A stretch of 64,000 nucleotides of DNA from NCBI RefSeq assembly GCF_907164915.1, contig NC_061868.1, positions 45,445,689-45,509,688 of the forward strand, read 5' to 3'. The notes under the pieces are model-generated. The model was not told where the DNA came from and searched no databases. It saw only the letters and a list, made by a program, of their open reading frames with translations. Origin of the DNA: Impatiens glandulifera (lineage: Eukaryota; Streptophyta; Magnoliopsida; Ericales; Balsaminaceae). This document shows positions 35,978 to 48,631 of the stretch, piece after piece. The position numbers and the translations under genes are program-made. Every line of letters starts with the position of its first letter. Position 1 is the first letter of the stretch.

Positions 35978-37434
35978 TGAAAAGCAGTGAAAAAGTAAAG
36001 ATACTGTCATTAACACTTTAAAGAGAGAGTGAAGCAAATAAGATAGCTAGACAATTAAATGTGGAGAAAAAAATCCACAAACACTTGAAGAGATGACGAT
36101 TTTGTGCTTTCATGATATGTGGTGGTGCAAAAAATATGACTATAGACTGAAAGTAAACAATCATCACGTGTCTATTATATTTATCCATATTATCATTTTG
36201 ACCAACATACTTTTGGTAAGAAGCACTTCAAACGTTACCTATAGGAGTCTGCATCTCTGTTGTATTCACACAATATGAACTCTTTTCCGCTCTCCACATC
36301 ACGTAAAATCTGCCATTGCAAACCCCAAAATCATAAAAAATCCATACAAGGCATGTTAGCCGTAGGAAGTCAGCAATGTTATTGATAATACATACGAGAA
36401 TTTGATTAGCACGTGTAAAAATGCTTCTTAAGGAAAGAAAAATAAGAAGAATTAAATGACTGACAATATATGGAAATAATCGTTGGTTTTTACACTACCT
36501 CCAGAAAAATGAATTGAATTCAAAAGCTAAAAAGAAAAGTCCTCACAGTGTTTTAAACCTGATACAGGTCAGATAAAAATATCCAAATTCAAGAACTTAT
36601 AATAAAACTACCATTTTCCAAAGCAATAACTAGTTCAATCAACTGATATATAACCAACCAAAAGTAATAGAGCGTTGAATACATTGCTCAATTCTCTTCT
36701 AACTTCAAAGTCTATAGAGCTTTAGTGCACATAACCTTGTATCTCATAAAAATAAAACAAGATTGCAAGAAAACAAGTAACCAATGATTCAATATGCTAG
36801 TTGGTCTTTGAAACCCTAATCTGAGTCTTAGGCTCTTAAGAAAAACTCTGTTTGTGATAAATTTGGCTGGTTCTATCAATAAATCATTTGATCTTTTCCC
36901 AATATGCTCTATCAACACTCAACAGCCATTGATATTGTATTTGTATGTTGTAACAGTCAGATACAACACCAGTAGAAACAGAATTTTGGATTGCTCATAG
37001 TCTATTGAGATGCATAACAAGTAGCTCATACTAATCTGTTGAGTTCTGATTCATATGCATCAATAATCTAGAAAATCCAGATATAGATAGCAGCGTAATG
37101 AGCTACCAAAACTAAACAGTTCTTATTAAAGGAGAAATGATAACAATTAACATTTCAAACAAAATTAACAAATCAAAGACTTAATTGACAAAACTCTTAG
37201 CAAGCAGTTGAGATCTATCTATATATCTATCTAATCTAATTAAAGAGAAAGAAAGGATAAAAAAAAGGAGTTGTATAGAAAATGAATGAATGAATGAATG
37301 AAAACCTGAAGAGGCTGATCGACTTGAGAGAGTAGATCTGAAGAGTGGTCCGGCAAGAGGCTTAAGAGAGCAGAAAGCGCCGTCTCCGTATGCTTCGGAG
37401 GCATTCTTCTCATCAGTCCCATTGCCGCTTCCAT
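33766..37434 (-). CDS. CPB: F-actin-capping protein subunit beta
   Basis: Eight exons: 37434-37306, 36309-36239, 35974-35831, 35664-35579, 35494-35421, 35300-35181, 34038-33943 and 33846-33766. The total is 801 nt and 266 aa, and every junction is in phase with GT-AG ends. Diagnostic pieces: MRRMPPKHTETALSALLSLL at the N-terminus, [85 protein letters not shown] and RNSLDQVYFGKTQEMVCTLR, ending RMPN. It pairs with the alpha subunit to cap barbed ends of actin filaments in the cytosol. The C-terminal tentacle is short, as in plants. A SINE-like insertion sits in intron 6. A GA repeat (37467-37482) lies in the 5' leader. It is followed on the same strand by the pseudouridine synthase gene, whose 3' end is 1.04 kb away. 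Confidence 0.95.
34370..34580 (+). mobile_element. SINE-like insertion with tRNA-like promoter boxes
   Basis: Within intron 6 of capping protein beta. GTAACTCAGTGG at about 34379 resembles a pol III A box. A second tRNA-like module runs from AACTCAAGTAGAATG (about 34461) to a B box AGGTTCGATTCC (about 34503), and then a GGAAGTCGGGGTAGTGCAAG body. The spacing of the second pair fits a tRNA-derived SINE head. No poly(A)/T tail or target duplication was pinned down. Confidence 0.45.
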
Positions 37435-38478
37435 TTCAAGTTCGAACCGGAGAAAGGTTTTCAGAGAGAGAGAGAGAGAGAAAGTCTTAAGGCGCCTTTT
37501 GTTTGATCCGATTTTCCCTCGCGGGAGATGAATCAGATTTTTCTTATTTCCTTCGCTTCTTCGTGGGGGACCATTGTCTTTCTTTCATTACTCTTCTTGC
37601 ATGCGTTCATACAACAACCACTAATTATTACAACCGTTCGATATCATTTTCCAACGTCTCAGATTTCTTCTTCTCTCTCTCACTCACTCACTATCTTACT
37701 CAATATATTAAATTACAAAATATAATTAAAATTTGAGAAAAAAAATGTAAAAAATGAATTTTCACTCAAATTGGAGCCTAATTGATATATTTTAGACATT
37801 TTTTTTAAAACTCATAAATTAAAATATGTATTGTTAAAATAGTACAAAATTAGATTTTATTTTAACGGTTTCAAACAAAATTAATTTATTATTTATGTGA
37901 CATCTATAAATAAAAACAAAATTAATTTATTATTTATGTGACATCTATAAATAAATAATCCATGTCATTATTAAATTACAGTAAATTTAGAGTTTTAATT
38001 ACAGATTTCAGAAAACCAGTAATCAAAACCCCGACTTGATTAAAATTTGATATGTTATTTATTTATAAATTCCACTTATATATAATAGGTTAACTAGTGT
38101 TTAAAAGATAATCTTGTTCGATAACTTTAACAAAAAAAAATAATAATAATAATAATAATTAAATTAAATTGAAAGTCTTGAAAGAAAATATTCAAATTTG
38201 TCAATTCGAATATTCTAATGGGTTGGGGGGAAAGCAACATATTAAGATTTTCAAACTTTTTTGAAAAAGGTTATGATGATGGTTAATGAGGAGTTTGATT
38301 AAAGTCACAGCTAACTGCATATGCCCATATGGGAGTGAAGGTCCACAACAAGTTTAAAATGTCTTATCAAATCAAATAATTGAACTGTTCCTTTCTCTTT
38401 ATCTATAAGCTCCCACAAAAAGAAACTACAAAGTATAATATTAATAACTTATATATAATTCAATTGTTACATAAACTT
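37435..38478. other. Intergenic DNA between the PUS3-like gene and capping protein beta
   Basis: 37435-37600 is the 5' leader and promoter of capping protein beta, with a GA/CT microsatellite. A 40-bp direct duplication containing ATTTATGTGACATCTATAAA occurs at about 37888 and 37930. The rest is AT-rich with no gene. Forward frames at 37503-37736 are Ser/Leu-rich and unsupported. Confidence 0.5.
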
Positions 38479-41400
38479 TTAACTTAATGGGTTCTTCTTC
38501 TTCACCTTAAGTTGTGAGTTCAACTTCACGCACCGCTCCTCGTACGATGCTGCAGATGTTAAAGGCATTAATGATTCATTTTTCGAATATAAATTTATCA
38601 TAGAGTTTAAAATTCATAAACTACTCACGCTCGGTGGGCCGTAACATTAAGGGGATATGGGAAGGCGGTTTCTTTGGTTTATCTTCCAACAAAATTTCAT
38701 CTGGATATCATTAGAACTGTATTTAGTGAGAACCGCAATAAAAGATGGTATATAATATGTGATATGTTTACCATTCTCGCTAAGCGAACAGCTTAAGAAA
38801 GCCTCGTGAAATATAGCAGACTGAATTTTGTAAGACTTGCATTCCATCTCTAAGTGGTCAAGCAATGCTTTCCTTGAACCTAGTAAACATAAGCCAAGAA
38901 CAAAATTCAGCAATCAAATTGAGAAAACAACTTTTAATCACTTCCAATATTATACCTGAAGAACATACAAACTTGAGAGCCTCAAAATTGCATGATTGAA
39001 GCACCAATGGGATCTCAGGAGCCATTACATATTGAGGTTTCTTTGGAATTTTTTCAGTATCCAACAATATCTCAATCAACTATAAAACCAAACATCATAT
39101 AAATCCATATGAATATCTAAAAAATGTAGTCAGCATTAAACAAAAATTTTTCTTCTAGGACTTAAAGCTCATATCGCCCATTAAATTTGGAAAAGCGGCG
39201 CAAAATAGATGCATTTAATATTAAGGAAGAAATGTGTCAGATATGTAAGCAATTACACCAAACAAATGAATGACAAACAATTGCGAAGATAGAAATACGC
39301 ACATCAGGAGATTCAAGGCCCTTCCCAATGAGAAACAAGACGGCAACAATACACCTGACCTGGTGCCACAGAAAAGCAGTACCTTTGATTTTCACAACCC
39401 ATAGCTGATCTTCATCAAATCTACAAATAAAAGCAACATGAAACTTAAGCAATGACAATAAACTATATACATAGCAGTCTTTCTTCCCAAAAACTATATC
39501 TGAAACCAGCAACCATATTATTTTATTTAGGTCAATACGTTCACCATTTAACAACAAAATCTCCAAATTACCTCATAATTTTTTCACTTTACAATAAAAA
39601 ACTCTTTCATCAATCCCTGAACTCTATTAAGATTAATTTTATCTAATCAGACTTTCTTATTTCATATCTCGATCAACATCACTATAATCATTACTCACTG
39701 TCTCTCTTCTACATTTTAGGATATTTGGGTCCAAAAAAATTCCATACCACTCATTCCACAACCTTAAGGACCCAATAAGATAGAAAGGAGGTAGTGTTTG
39801 AAATTTTGGCATAAGATATTTTAAAAAGCTTTTTTGTCGTCTTTGAAGAAGAGTTTCAAGAATGGAGCCTATGCCAACATAAAGTTCTTCATTGCCTAAG
39901 AATATGTACATACAAATTTTACTCTGGACCAATGGACTCTATTTCCTCCCCTCCTCAGATCCAAAGGATTAATAGGCCCAAGGATACTGCTGAAACTGTT
40001 AACTATGTTCTATCTTACAGCACAACGAAATATTCCAAACTCTTTAATGAACAAGGAAATGTTCAAACTCTGTAGTGTTCCACTCAACCTTTCAGCGCAA
40101 GGGAATATTTTGAATTCTGTAATGCACCGTTTGAAGCTGTGCACATTTGCTGCATCCATTTTACAAAAATTTCTGAAGTCGTGTTCCCCAATGAATTTCT
40201 TCCCAGCATTTTCCATTGCCTGTTAAAACAAGAACTGGAGTAAACATATTTTCTCCTTGACAACACTAAAAGAAGAAAGGCATAAGTTCCTTCATTGTGA
40301 TGCAAAAGAAAGGAGTGTAGAATGTCTACCTTTATATTCAGATTTTCTCTCCAGAAGAAGTACTTGTACTCCCTGCTCAAGCAACTAAACCTGTATGAAA
40401 TTTTTTTTTATTAAGTGGACTAGAAATAATATAAAAAACAATAGGAAGATTTTAGATTTCCATTCAGAGAGGAAATAGAGGCAAGAGATGACACTAAAAC
40501 CTTTTTTAAAAGTTAAAACTTGCATACATTTGAAATGTCACAAAATATTACAATACAAGCTACAATCCAAAGAAAATAAGAAATTAAGAGAGAAAAACTG
40601 ATATCTTCTTTTCGGTCAAATAATGAATTTAGGTCAGCTTACACCGCACTGTACTAACTCGTCAAAACTTATTTGCACAAACCCATCTATTGAAGCTGCA
40701 CACTCCCATTATCACCTAGATTTCAATCTTGAATTAATTTTTAGGAGATCTAATTTTCTTAACGTCATCGGAATTCATTCAACTTGCAATCTTTCCGAGC
40801 TCATTTTCTAACATTTGATTTGCTTTTCTTTTTCATCCTGGCGTTATTTCTTCAATCTCCAATACAATCATTTGCAAAAAAATAAACAAACCTTGAAGTC
40901 TAAATATCACACCTCATCTATAATAGTTACATTTCCGACTAATCCTACTAACCAACTTCTAACAAGAAATGCATAGGTCATAGGACAATTAGAACATGTC
41001 CATAATGTTGGTACGAGAGAGAGTTAAGGGACAATCACATGAGTACAAGTGACACTACAAATTAGAAGAATTAGATAATTATGTTTATTATTAGTACATA
41101 GTTATTGTTGTTTACTTAGTTAGCCGGTTGGATAATTATGTCTAGATTTTTATGTTATTTGCTTTGTTAGTATTTGATTTTTATTAGGATTATGTTCAGT
41201 TTTAGGATCATAGTTCTTTGATGACATGCAATTAGGAAAATAATTCTCTGTTTCTCTTTTGATTTTTCTTGGCCTCTCATCTCCCTGCTTGGATTATCAT
41301 ATATTCTATGACCTAGGGTTTGAACCCTAACATATGCACACAAATAGAGTTCATGTTAACTAGTGTTTAACACTAACAACCACCACAAAAAATAAATAAA

Positions 41401-44400
41401 TAGAAAACATCTTTAGGTCTTAACGAAATCTCCTTCATGACATTAACAACTAAGAGAAGGAAGAGTATAATGCAATATAATGTACAGTTATTACATTTGT
41501 ATAGATAAATAATAGATAGTTTTGATAATTAGCTCATTTTCACAAAAGTGGAGTACATAGTCCTCTTAATCGGTGATACATATGGCGAATAAGTTAAAAC
41601 TTAGGCCTCTAAATAGAAGATACAGAATGAATAACTAATTCAAATGCAAGAAGATGATCACAAGAAAATCAAGAAGAGGAAGATTTACAAAGCTTGACAA
41701 ACAAACCTTGAACTGAAATCAACTGGAACAGGACACCATCCCATAACTCGAATATCCTTTGGAAGCTCTTTATTCAGTATTCTCACGTAATCTAACTCCC
41801 CTTCTGATGGAAGGAAAGAAAAAGCAAGCAAGGAAAAACCAATCAAACATAAGAAATAATCAATTAGCAACAAAAAACTGTCATAAACTAAGTTGAATCT
41901 CAAAACACTCTACAATAAAGTATCAGATTGCACTTTTCCAGGGAGATATTCAAAGCTCTTCTGGATAAGCCTGCTTGGCATAATGTGTATGTACACGACT
42001 TATTTACTGATACAAAAAGGTTCCATAACCTAGATAACCATGAGACATTAGTCAAATAACTGAAGAATTTTCCCTATGCCTTCATTACTTGAGCAGCACC
42101 AACAACTCAAGCAAATACATGGATGATATGCTATTTAACAAGCATGGAGTAACAAAATATCCAATTGGTATGTTTTTACATAGAGCACAACATTTTCCAA
42201 GAATTTACTCGAAATGACAAACCAGATAGCTAGAATAACTATTTGAGAGGTCAAAGAAATCAGCGAACCGTAAAGTTCCTTCATCTGAAATTCCTGAGGG
42301 CATCCACTTCCCGTGTCTGCGTCATTGAGTTTTGATCTTAAAAAAAGAGAAATAACCTGCACTAAGCACTTGTATTTAAAAAAAAGAGAGGAGAAAATGT
42401 GCTTTACAGGTTATTTCAAAGATACATGATAAAGCCCAAAAGGACACCAGGCTGCGCTAGAGAAACACAATGCCAATACCTGTACTTTTTATCAAACCAA
42501 GAGACAAACAACCTAAGATAAAGCATACAATTCCCCGAATAAAATCAGGAAATTTGAACCAAGTTGCACTAAACAACTCCATGAGAAAGCATATTTTGAG
42601 ATCATTCTTAGAGATTATATTATCCAGACAAGAAGCAATTCTTCCAAGTGTTTTCTTGACCAAAGTATCATAAAGGTGCTTCCAGCCCACATCTGGTCCA
42701 TACAGAGAGTGACACCCTTAGGACTTAGGAGAAACAATAGTAGATAACTGATTGGTCCATACAGAGTGACAGCACTCAAAGGATGTTTCTTTTTTATGAT
42801 GTTAATTGGTATTGGAACTAATGAAGATAAAATATTTGTATTGGAAATATAAAAGTAGATAAGAGTTGTTAAGAGATTATAATATTTTAAAGATGTTGAA
42901 ATCACCTAGTGATCTTAAAAGGGGAATACGGAGTACACTGAACTTACTTTCATTTACTTTTTGCTAATTACTCTGAACTTACTTGTCCAACAGATGAAAC
43001 ACCCTTATCAGTTCTGCCACACCTTGAGTACTGCAAATCCTTCTTGGTACCATCTATGAGACGTGTCTTCTCAAGAGCTCTAAAAATTTCTGACTGCAAA
43101 ACATAAAATCACTTCAATAATCATTTTCCTCAAATATGGTCTTGAACCTTGAGTCATTTACTCAGTGCGCATTTCCAGAATTATAGATATTTCAATCAGT
43201 TGCCTTAAGATGTCTCCTAGAAACATGATGTTCTACAAGCATAAACTATAGTACCCTAGTTAGGCAATCTGAACAACTTGACTAATAAAATACCATACTT
43301 CCATTCTTGAAACAGTCAATTTATCAAACTTTTTCCTCTAGGATTTTATTTATTTTCATTAGCCATTTCACAAGCTTTCCCTAAAAGTAGGTCATTTAGT
43401 GTATATGATAACTTGGCAACCGCCCTCTACAATTCACAACTGCTGCCACTCACTAACATGCATTGGACTAGTGAGGACCCCATATAAGTTCATGTGGGGG
43501 TATTGTAAACTGGAATTGCAGCCCGCACAGGATCCCTGAGTAGGCACACTGCCGAGAAGGATGTTAGTTAAAAATTTCTCCAACGTCAGGACTACACATG
43601 AACACTCTCTTGTTGGACATCATCTATGTGTATAAGAAATGCACCAGGTAAGATGGTACATGAAAAAAAATGATATGCCATTGAACTGTTGCCTACAATA
43701 CTTTACCTCAATAGTTGGATCCATTTGTCCTTCTGAAGCAAAACCAAAAAACCTACAATGAAAAATATAGGTCCTTATGCTGAGACGAAAACAAACAATA
43801 AAGATTCTTTTAACTGCACCAAGGCTAATGGTAAAAGAAGCTAATGCGTCCAATTTGTAGTTGAACACTAAACCAAAACAAACATAGAGAAAAACAATCC
43901 ATGTCTCAATTGCATCTAAAACAAGTGCAATATAAATGTAGAATGAGTTAAATAAGGCTCAAACAATAGTAAATCTAGATATATATATAAGCACGAGTCA
44001 ATGAAAACACTTATTTCAATAATATTTTCTAGGGCACTGCTTTATAATTTTACAGTTTCCATAAACCCTTGGTATTGAGACTTATACAGTAAATGCCATT
44101 ACATTGTTATAATACTTTTCTATTTCCAACAATGACATTACATGTATATCGCCAAAACTATGTATCTTGTTATAAACTTATAACTTCATGTATAACAAAG
44201 AAGATTGATGATAGTGGTTCATTTGACGGCGCCAGTTACAGCCTTACCTCTGACCAAAATACATTACTTTGAGGGCAACATATCTCTTCGAGTATTGATG
44301 CATGCTCCTAATTTTATTACCTGCATGATAATAGTAACAGCGTTCAAGCTCTCCTTCTTGGAAAATGACCTAAATTTAGTAAAATTGACTGAAACCTTTG

Positions 44401-44790
44401 ACTTTCTGATTCATTTTATCATCAGTATGCAATTTCAGTCCTTGTATCTCCTCTGCCGAACCAATACCAGTATCCACATTTCTACATTCCTGATTCAGTA
44501 AATTTGTAAATGTGTGAATTTTGTTCAACATATCTATATATTTCTCTCTTACATAGAAGGATAGTAAAACTCATTTAATGCGTGTATTTATGCTTAACTG
44601 ACCTTAGAACATTTGCAATTTGAGAGAAGAGAAGACAATCTTGCATTCTCTGACTCCAAGTCCTGAGAAGATGAAAATACAATTATTCAGGTATTGCTGT
44701 ATGAAACAGAATGATGTTGTAAAAGAAAGAGGCGAGAAATGGATGAGGAACCTTGACTCTGAGTCGAAGAGAGTCGAGTTCGGATTGCAT
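38479..44790 (-). CDS. PUS3: tRNA pseudouridine(38/39) synthase, DEG1/PUS3 type
   Basis: Fifteen exons: 44790-44752, 44662-44603, 44489-44396, 44320-44248, 43752-43707, 43093-42983, 42356-42269, 41803-41707, 40390-40330, 40219-40089, 39420-39303, 39079-38956, 38879-38772, 38700-38629, 38549-38479. The total is 1293 nt, 430 aa, with consistent phases. An N-terminal Leu heptad coiled coil (about 1-32, LRLRVKDLESENARL) precedes the TruA fold: KRYVALKVMYFGQRFFGFAS, then RCGRTDKGVSSVGQ with catalytic Asp at 133. Next are DIRVMGWCPVPVDFSSRFSC, GEHDFRNFCKMDAANVH and WVVKIKGTAFLWHQVRCIVA, and a basic C-terminus, SYEERCVKLNSQLKVKKKNP. The enzyme converts U38/U39 of the tRNA anticodon arm. Donors are ordinary except GTTTCA (exon 3), GTTCGC (exon 7), GTTGAG (exon 10) and GTGCGT (exon 11), which are weak and were chosen by frame and homology. 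Introns hold most of the 6.3 kb. Confidence 0.92.
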
Positions 44791-46060
44791 GAGCGGAGCG
44801 ATGAGCGACTAAGATTGACTTCTGATCTTCGGCGGTGATGAATCGTTTTGTGTTCGGAAATTTGCCGCTTCTCTCTTCCAGTTCTTGAAGCAGCAGCCCT
44901 CCACTGATACGGCGCGTTTCGCCGTTCGCCGTCGCTGTGACAGGCTTTGGACTATAGGGCTGGTTTGATTCGAGCTTACTCTATTTGAAAATTTATCGGT
45001 AACACGGAATTAATATATATATATATTTTTTTAATTATGATTCTTAGTTCATTATTTTTTTTAATATTTAAATTTCTTGATTTAGTTATTATTTAATGCA
45101 AATTTTTAATTGTAAATCACTTTAATAAGACAAATGGGGATAATATGTAAAATGTTTGTGCAATTAATTAATTATATTTATTTTTGTTTCAATTTAGTCC
45201 ATAAACATTTTAGGATTAATTTTTGTTTAAAATATACACATATTCTTTGTATACTTGCCATATAATTTTTTATTTTTTTAAATTTTCCCACAAAATCTCT
45301 TACATTACATTAGTCTTAAGATGACTTATTTAACTTCATTGTTTCACTCAAATTTAAAAAAAAAAACGAGGACCAGGACATTACTTATTGGTCTTTTTAT
45401 ATTTAGATGGGTTTTTTTGTTATGCCATAAAATTATCTCTAAACAATCGATGAATACTCAGGACACAAAAGAGAGATCATCTTGTCGTCGTCTTAGTATG
45501 TAACATTGTTGTTTGAAAATGAAAGGTAATAAATGTATCGTCGTTTAAAAAGAAGCTCAATAGTTTAAATACATATGTATGTAAGAGTTTTGTCTAATAT
45601 TTAAAAAATGGATATAACAAATATAAGAAGAATCTATCATATTTTAAACATAAAATTACCGTAATTTAACATTTAAATTTTTAAACAGTAAATTTTAAAA
45701 AAATATATAATTGGAGAGGGAATATTAAAATTGTTTGAGTGCCTAATTTTAAATATTTAGATTAAATGTATCAATAGTTTTTAAGGAATTGGTAATGAAT
45801 GTCCTCTTAAATAAAAATAGGGATTTGAAGGCAAAGAAATTCCATCATATTTAAGTTAAAAATTGTTTTTATAAAAAAACAATATATTCAAAATAAATTC
45901 GGTGTCTGATATAAATTTTGTAAATAGTTTGAGGGCTTATTTAAAAGTTCTCCCGCTAAACAACTGAATGCAAAACTCTGCTGCAGGGGCCAAGGATCGC
46001 AACTATATCGCAAACACTTTGAGAATAAAACGCTAGAAACGCTGCGATCCAAGTTATAAA
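44791..46060. other. Divergent intergenic region
   Basis: Lies between the minus-strand PUS3-like gene and the plus-strand gene at 46061. The 150 bp next to the PUS3-like start are GC-richer (5' leader and promoter). The remainder is AT-rich. No gene seen. Confidence 0.5.
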
Positions 46061-47678
46061 ATGACAAATCGCTTCATAACCGTACTGCAGAACCTAAAAT
46101 ACCAGAAAATGGAAAGAGAAAGAGAAATAGAAGAAGAAGAAGAAAAGAGGCCAATCGTAGGAGAAACGGCATCCTTCAATGCAGCCGTTCAGTCGACGAC
46201 GCCTCTATTGCCAACTGGTCCACCGAAAACGAGGTCTGTCCGCACAAAGGTTCCTGAGATTGAGGTACATTTGTACCGACAGGGCCAAGGTCCGGTTAAT
46301 GTGTTCAAGTCGGCCCTCGGCGGCTGGGACCAGGATCAGCTCGAGGTCCGAGACATTCTAGACAAGCACAACCTCAAGTCTCTTTATTCCTTCAGCCTTG
46401 ACACCGGACGTTCCAGCCGGATCCGCTTCCATCCGAGGAACGGTCGATCGTTGATGCCTTACACCGCTGGATCTGTAATCTACGTTGACGGCGAGGTCAA
46501 GGTACTTACAAATATGAATTCATGTATCATTTCGTTTGACATTTGACAGAAATATATGATCTATGTTCATGTAACACGCGTATAAAATATGATCTAGTCC
46601 ATTCCATTGTGTCTGATCTGATGGTCAAATCTCGCTACACTATTACTCTCAAGGCACTTTATCTTCCCAAAATAGTGACCAGATTGGAGCAAGTTAGTTG
46701 TCAGATTTCGCAAACCTTGATTGTTATGTAATCAATTGAATATTGAACTTAAGTTAGGTGTTATACTTTCTTGAGATACAATGATTTAAATGATGTAGGC
46801 AGCTATAACAATTAACAATGGTGAATCTGCATGGAGTTATATATGAATTTTTGGTATGATGGTCAAATCTCGTTACACTATTACTCCGAAAACACTTTAT
46901 CTTCCCAAAATAGTGGCCTGATTGGAGCAAGTTAGTTGTCAGATTTCGCAAACCTTGGTTGTTATGTAATCAATTGAATATTGAACTTTAGTTTAGGTGT
47001 TACACTTTCTTGAGATACAATGATTTAAATGATGAAGGCAGCTACAACAATTAACGATGGTGAATCTGCATGGAGTTATCTACGAGTTTCTAATATGTTC
47101 TTATGTGCAAGAACAAATGGGTAGCTCTACAGTATGTACCTATTTGTCAGATTTCGCAAACCTTGATTGTTATGTAATCATTTGAATATTGAACTTTAGT
47201 TAGGTATTACACTTTCTTGAAATACAATGATTAGAATGATGTAGGGAGCTATAACAATTAACAATGGTGAATCTGCATGGAGTTATCTATGAGTTTGTAA
47301 TCTGTTCTTATGTCCAAGAACAAATGGGTAGTTCTACATTATGTAGCTATTATGAGAACACCATTAATTTCAGTTTGATAATGTAAATCCACATTGATTA
47401 CCGTTTTACAAGTTTGGGCAATTATAGGAATAGCAAAATCCCCTTGACCTCAATTCCAATTTCAGGCATCTTTGATCAAGCCTATCACCAAGATCTTGGT
47501 GGGTATTGCCATAGTGAGTATCATGCTAGTGCTGGTCTTGAAGGCGTATCCTGAGTTGATAGAGAAATTAGACTTTTCTGGCGGCAGAATCCCTCCATGG
47601 ATATTGGCTTGCATGGTTATCTTGTTCACTCACTTGAGGAAGAGGACTAAGGACTTTCTGAAAAGCCGTGGATGGTAA
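46061..47678 (+). CDS. Conserved plant protein of unknown function with a C-terminal membrane segment
   Basis: Exons 46061-46501 and 47466-47678 join in phase 0 (AAG/GTACTT donor, TTTCAG acceptor), giving 217 aa. A second in-frame ATG at 46109 (MEREREIEEEEEK) gives 201 aa and may be the true start; the sequence does not decide. The acidic N-terminus is followed by a compact domain with VPEIEVHLYRQGQGPVNVFK, GGWDQDQLEVRDILDKH, SLYSFSLDTGRSSRIRFHP and YTAGSVIYVDGEVK. The second exon has a hydrophobic segment ILVGIAIVSIMLVLVLKAYP and, after a short loop, PPWILACMVILFTHL, then a basic end. It looks like a small tail-anchored or two-pass membrane protein. I recognise no family name and assign no function. 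Confidence 0.85.
46610..47360 (+). repeat. Intronic tandem triplication of ~210-240 bp
   Basis: The phrase TGTCAGATTTCGCAAACCTT starts at about 46699, 46937 and 47145. Each is followed by similar sequence through AATGGTGAATCTGCATGGAG. The first two units also share the 80 bp before it. All lie within the single intron of the gene at 46061-47678. Confidence 0.85.
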
Positions 47679-48631
47679 AAACTCCACAGAGGTTACAACT
47701 TACAACACCATTCTTTCTTTCTTTTTTATAAGCTTTTTGATTAGATAGTAACCCTGATCTTGGAATACCCCACAATTTACTATTTATCTGTTATACCTTT
47801 CTGTTTACAGAACCCCATAACACATTTTTGTTTCTGTTCAATTTTGCCTGAAGGTGAAATACTTGTTTTTCACCTCTGTTTTCTAACACAATTTGTTAGA
47901 AAATTGACATGTAACATTTTAATGGAAGCTGAAAAGTGCTGATAATTATTTTTCTTCTGGCAATTTTTAAACAAAAGAGTTGTATGGTTCATAATTCAGG
48001 TAATTTGAGTTTTGGAGTTTCTCATGTGAACATAATTCATAATTTAGGGAGTTTGTTTCGAAGAAGACGATGATGACAATAAGATTGAATGGTTATGGAG
48101 TGAATTTGAATATTTGGAACCAATTCTAAATGTTATAGTATTCAATATATATACCGTGCATTTTAAAAAGTTAAATTCTATGTTTAGAGAACATTGTATT
48201 CATTTCTAGTTTTATCTATTAGAGTTTCGGGAGACTGAGTGTTATATAAACTCGTATAGGATTATAATATAATCTTTGTTCTGATTTTCTCAATAATATT
48301 ATCTCTTTTAGGCGGATGTAGTCAATATTTATATTAGTGAATCACTTTTAAATTTATGTTCTTTCTTTATTCTTTATTGAATCTGTGGCATTCATTGAAG
48401 AAATCTGAAGAGTTTGGATTCTGCTAGGCTTCTTCTACATAGGGAACCAGTCTAATTTATTTATTTATTTTAAATTATGAAAATTTAATTTCCTAAACTA
48501 GGTATATATATTATAAATTAGGGTTTTAAATTGTAATATAAAAACGGCGGAGGAGACCATCATTCTCTCTTTCTCTAAAAAACAAACCAGCTTCGTTCTC
48601 TCTTTCATCTGCTATCTCAGCTCTCGCAGCA
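47679..48631. other. Intergenic DNA with 3' UTR and next promoter
   Basis: The two flanking genes run in the same direction. The first 300 bp are T-rich 3' UTR-like sequence. A TATATATTATAAATTAG stretch at about 48503-48520 is a candidate TATA region for the HGPT gene, about 115 bp from its ATG. No gene seen. Confidence 0.5.

Noticed and set aside
41006..41332. Block starting TGTTGG and ending CCCTAACA in intron 8 of the PUS3-type gene, possibly a small solo LTR
   Set aside because: The ends look LTR-like, but the flanks (CATAA and TATGC) do not match and no promoter or family feature is visible.
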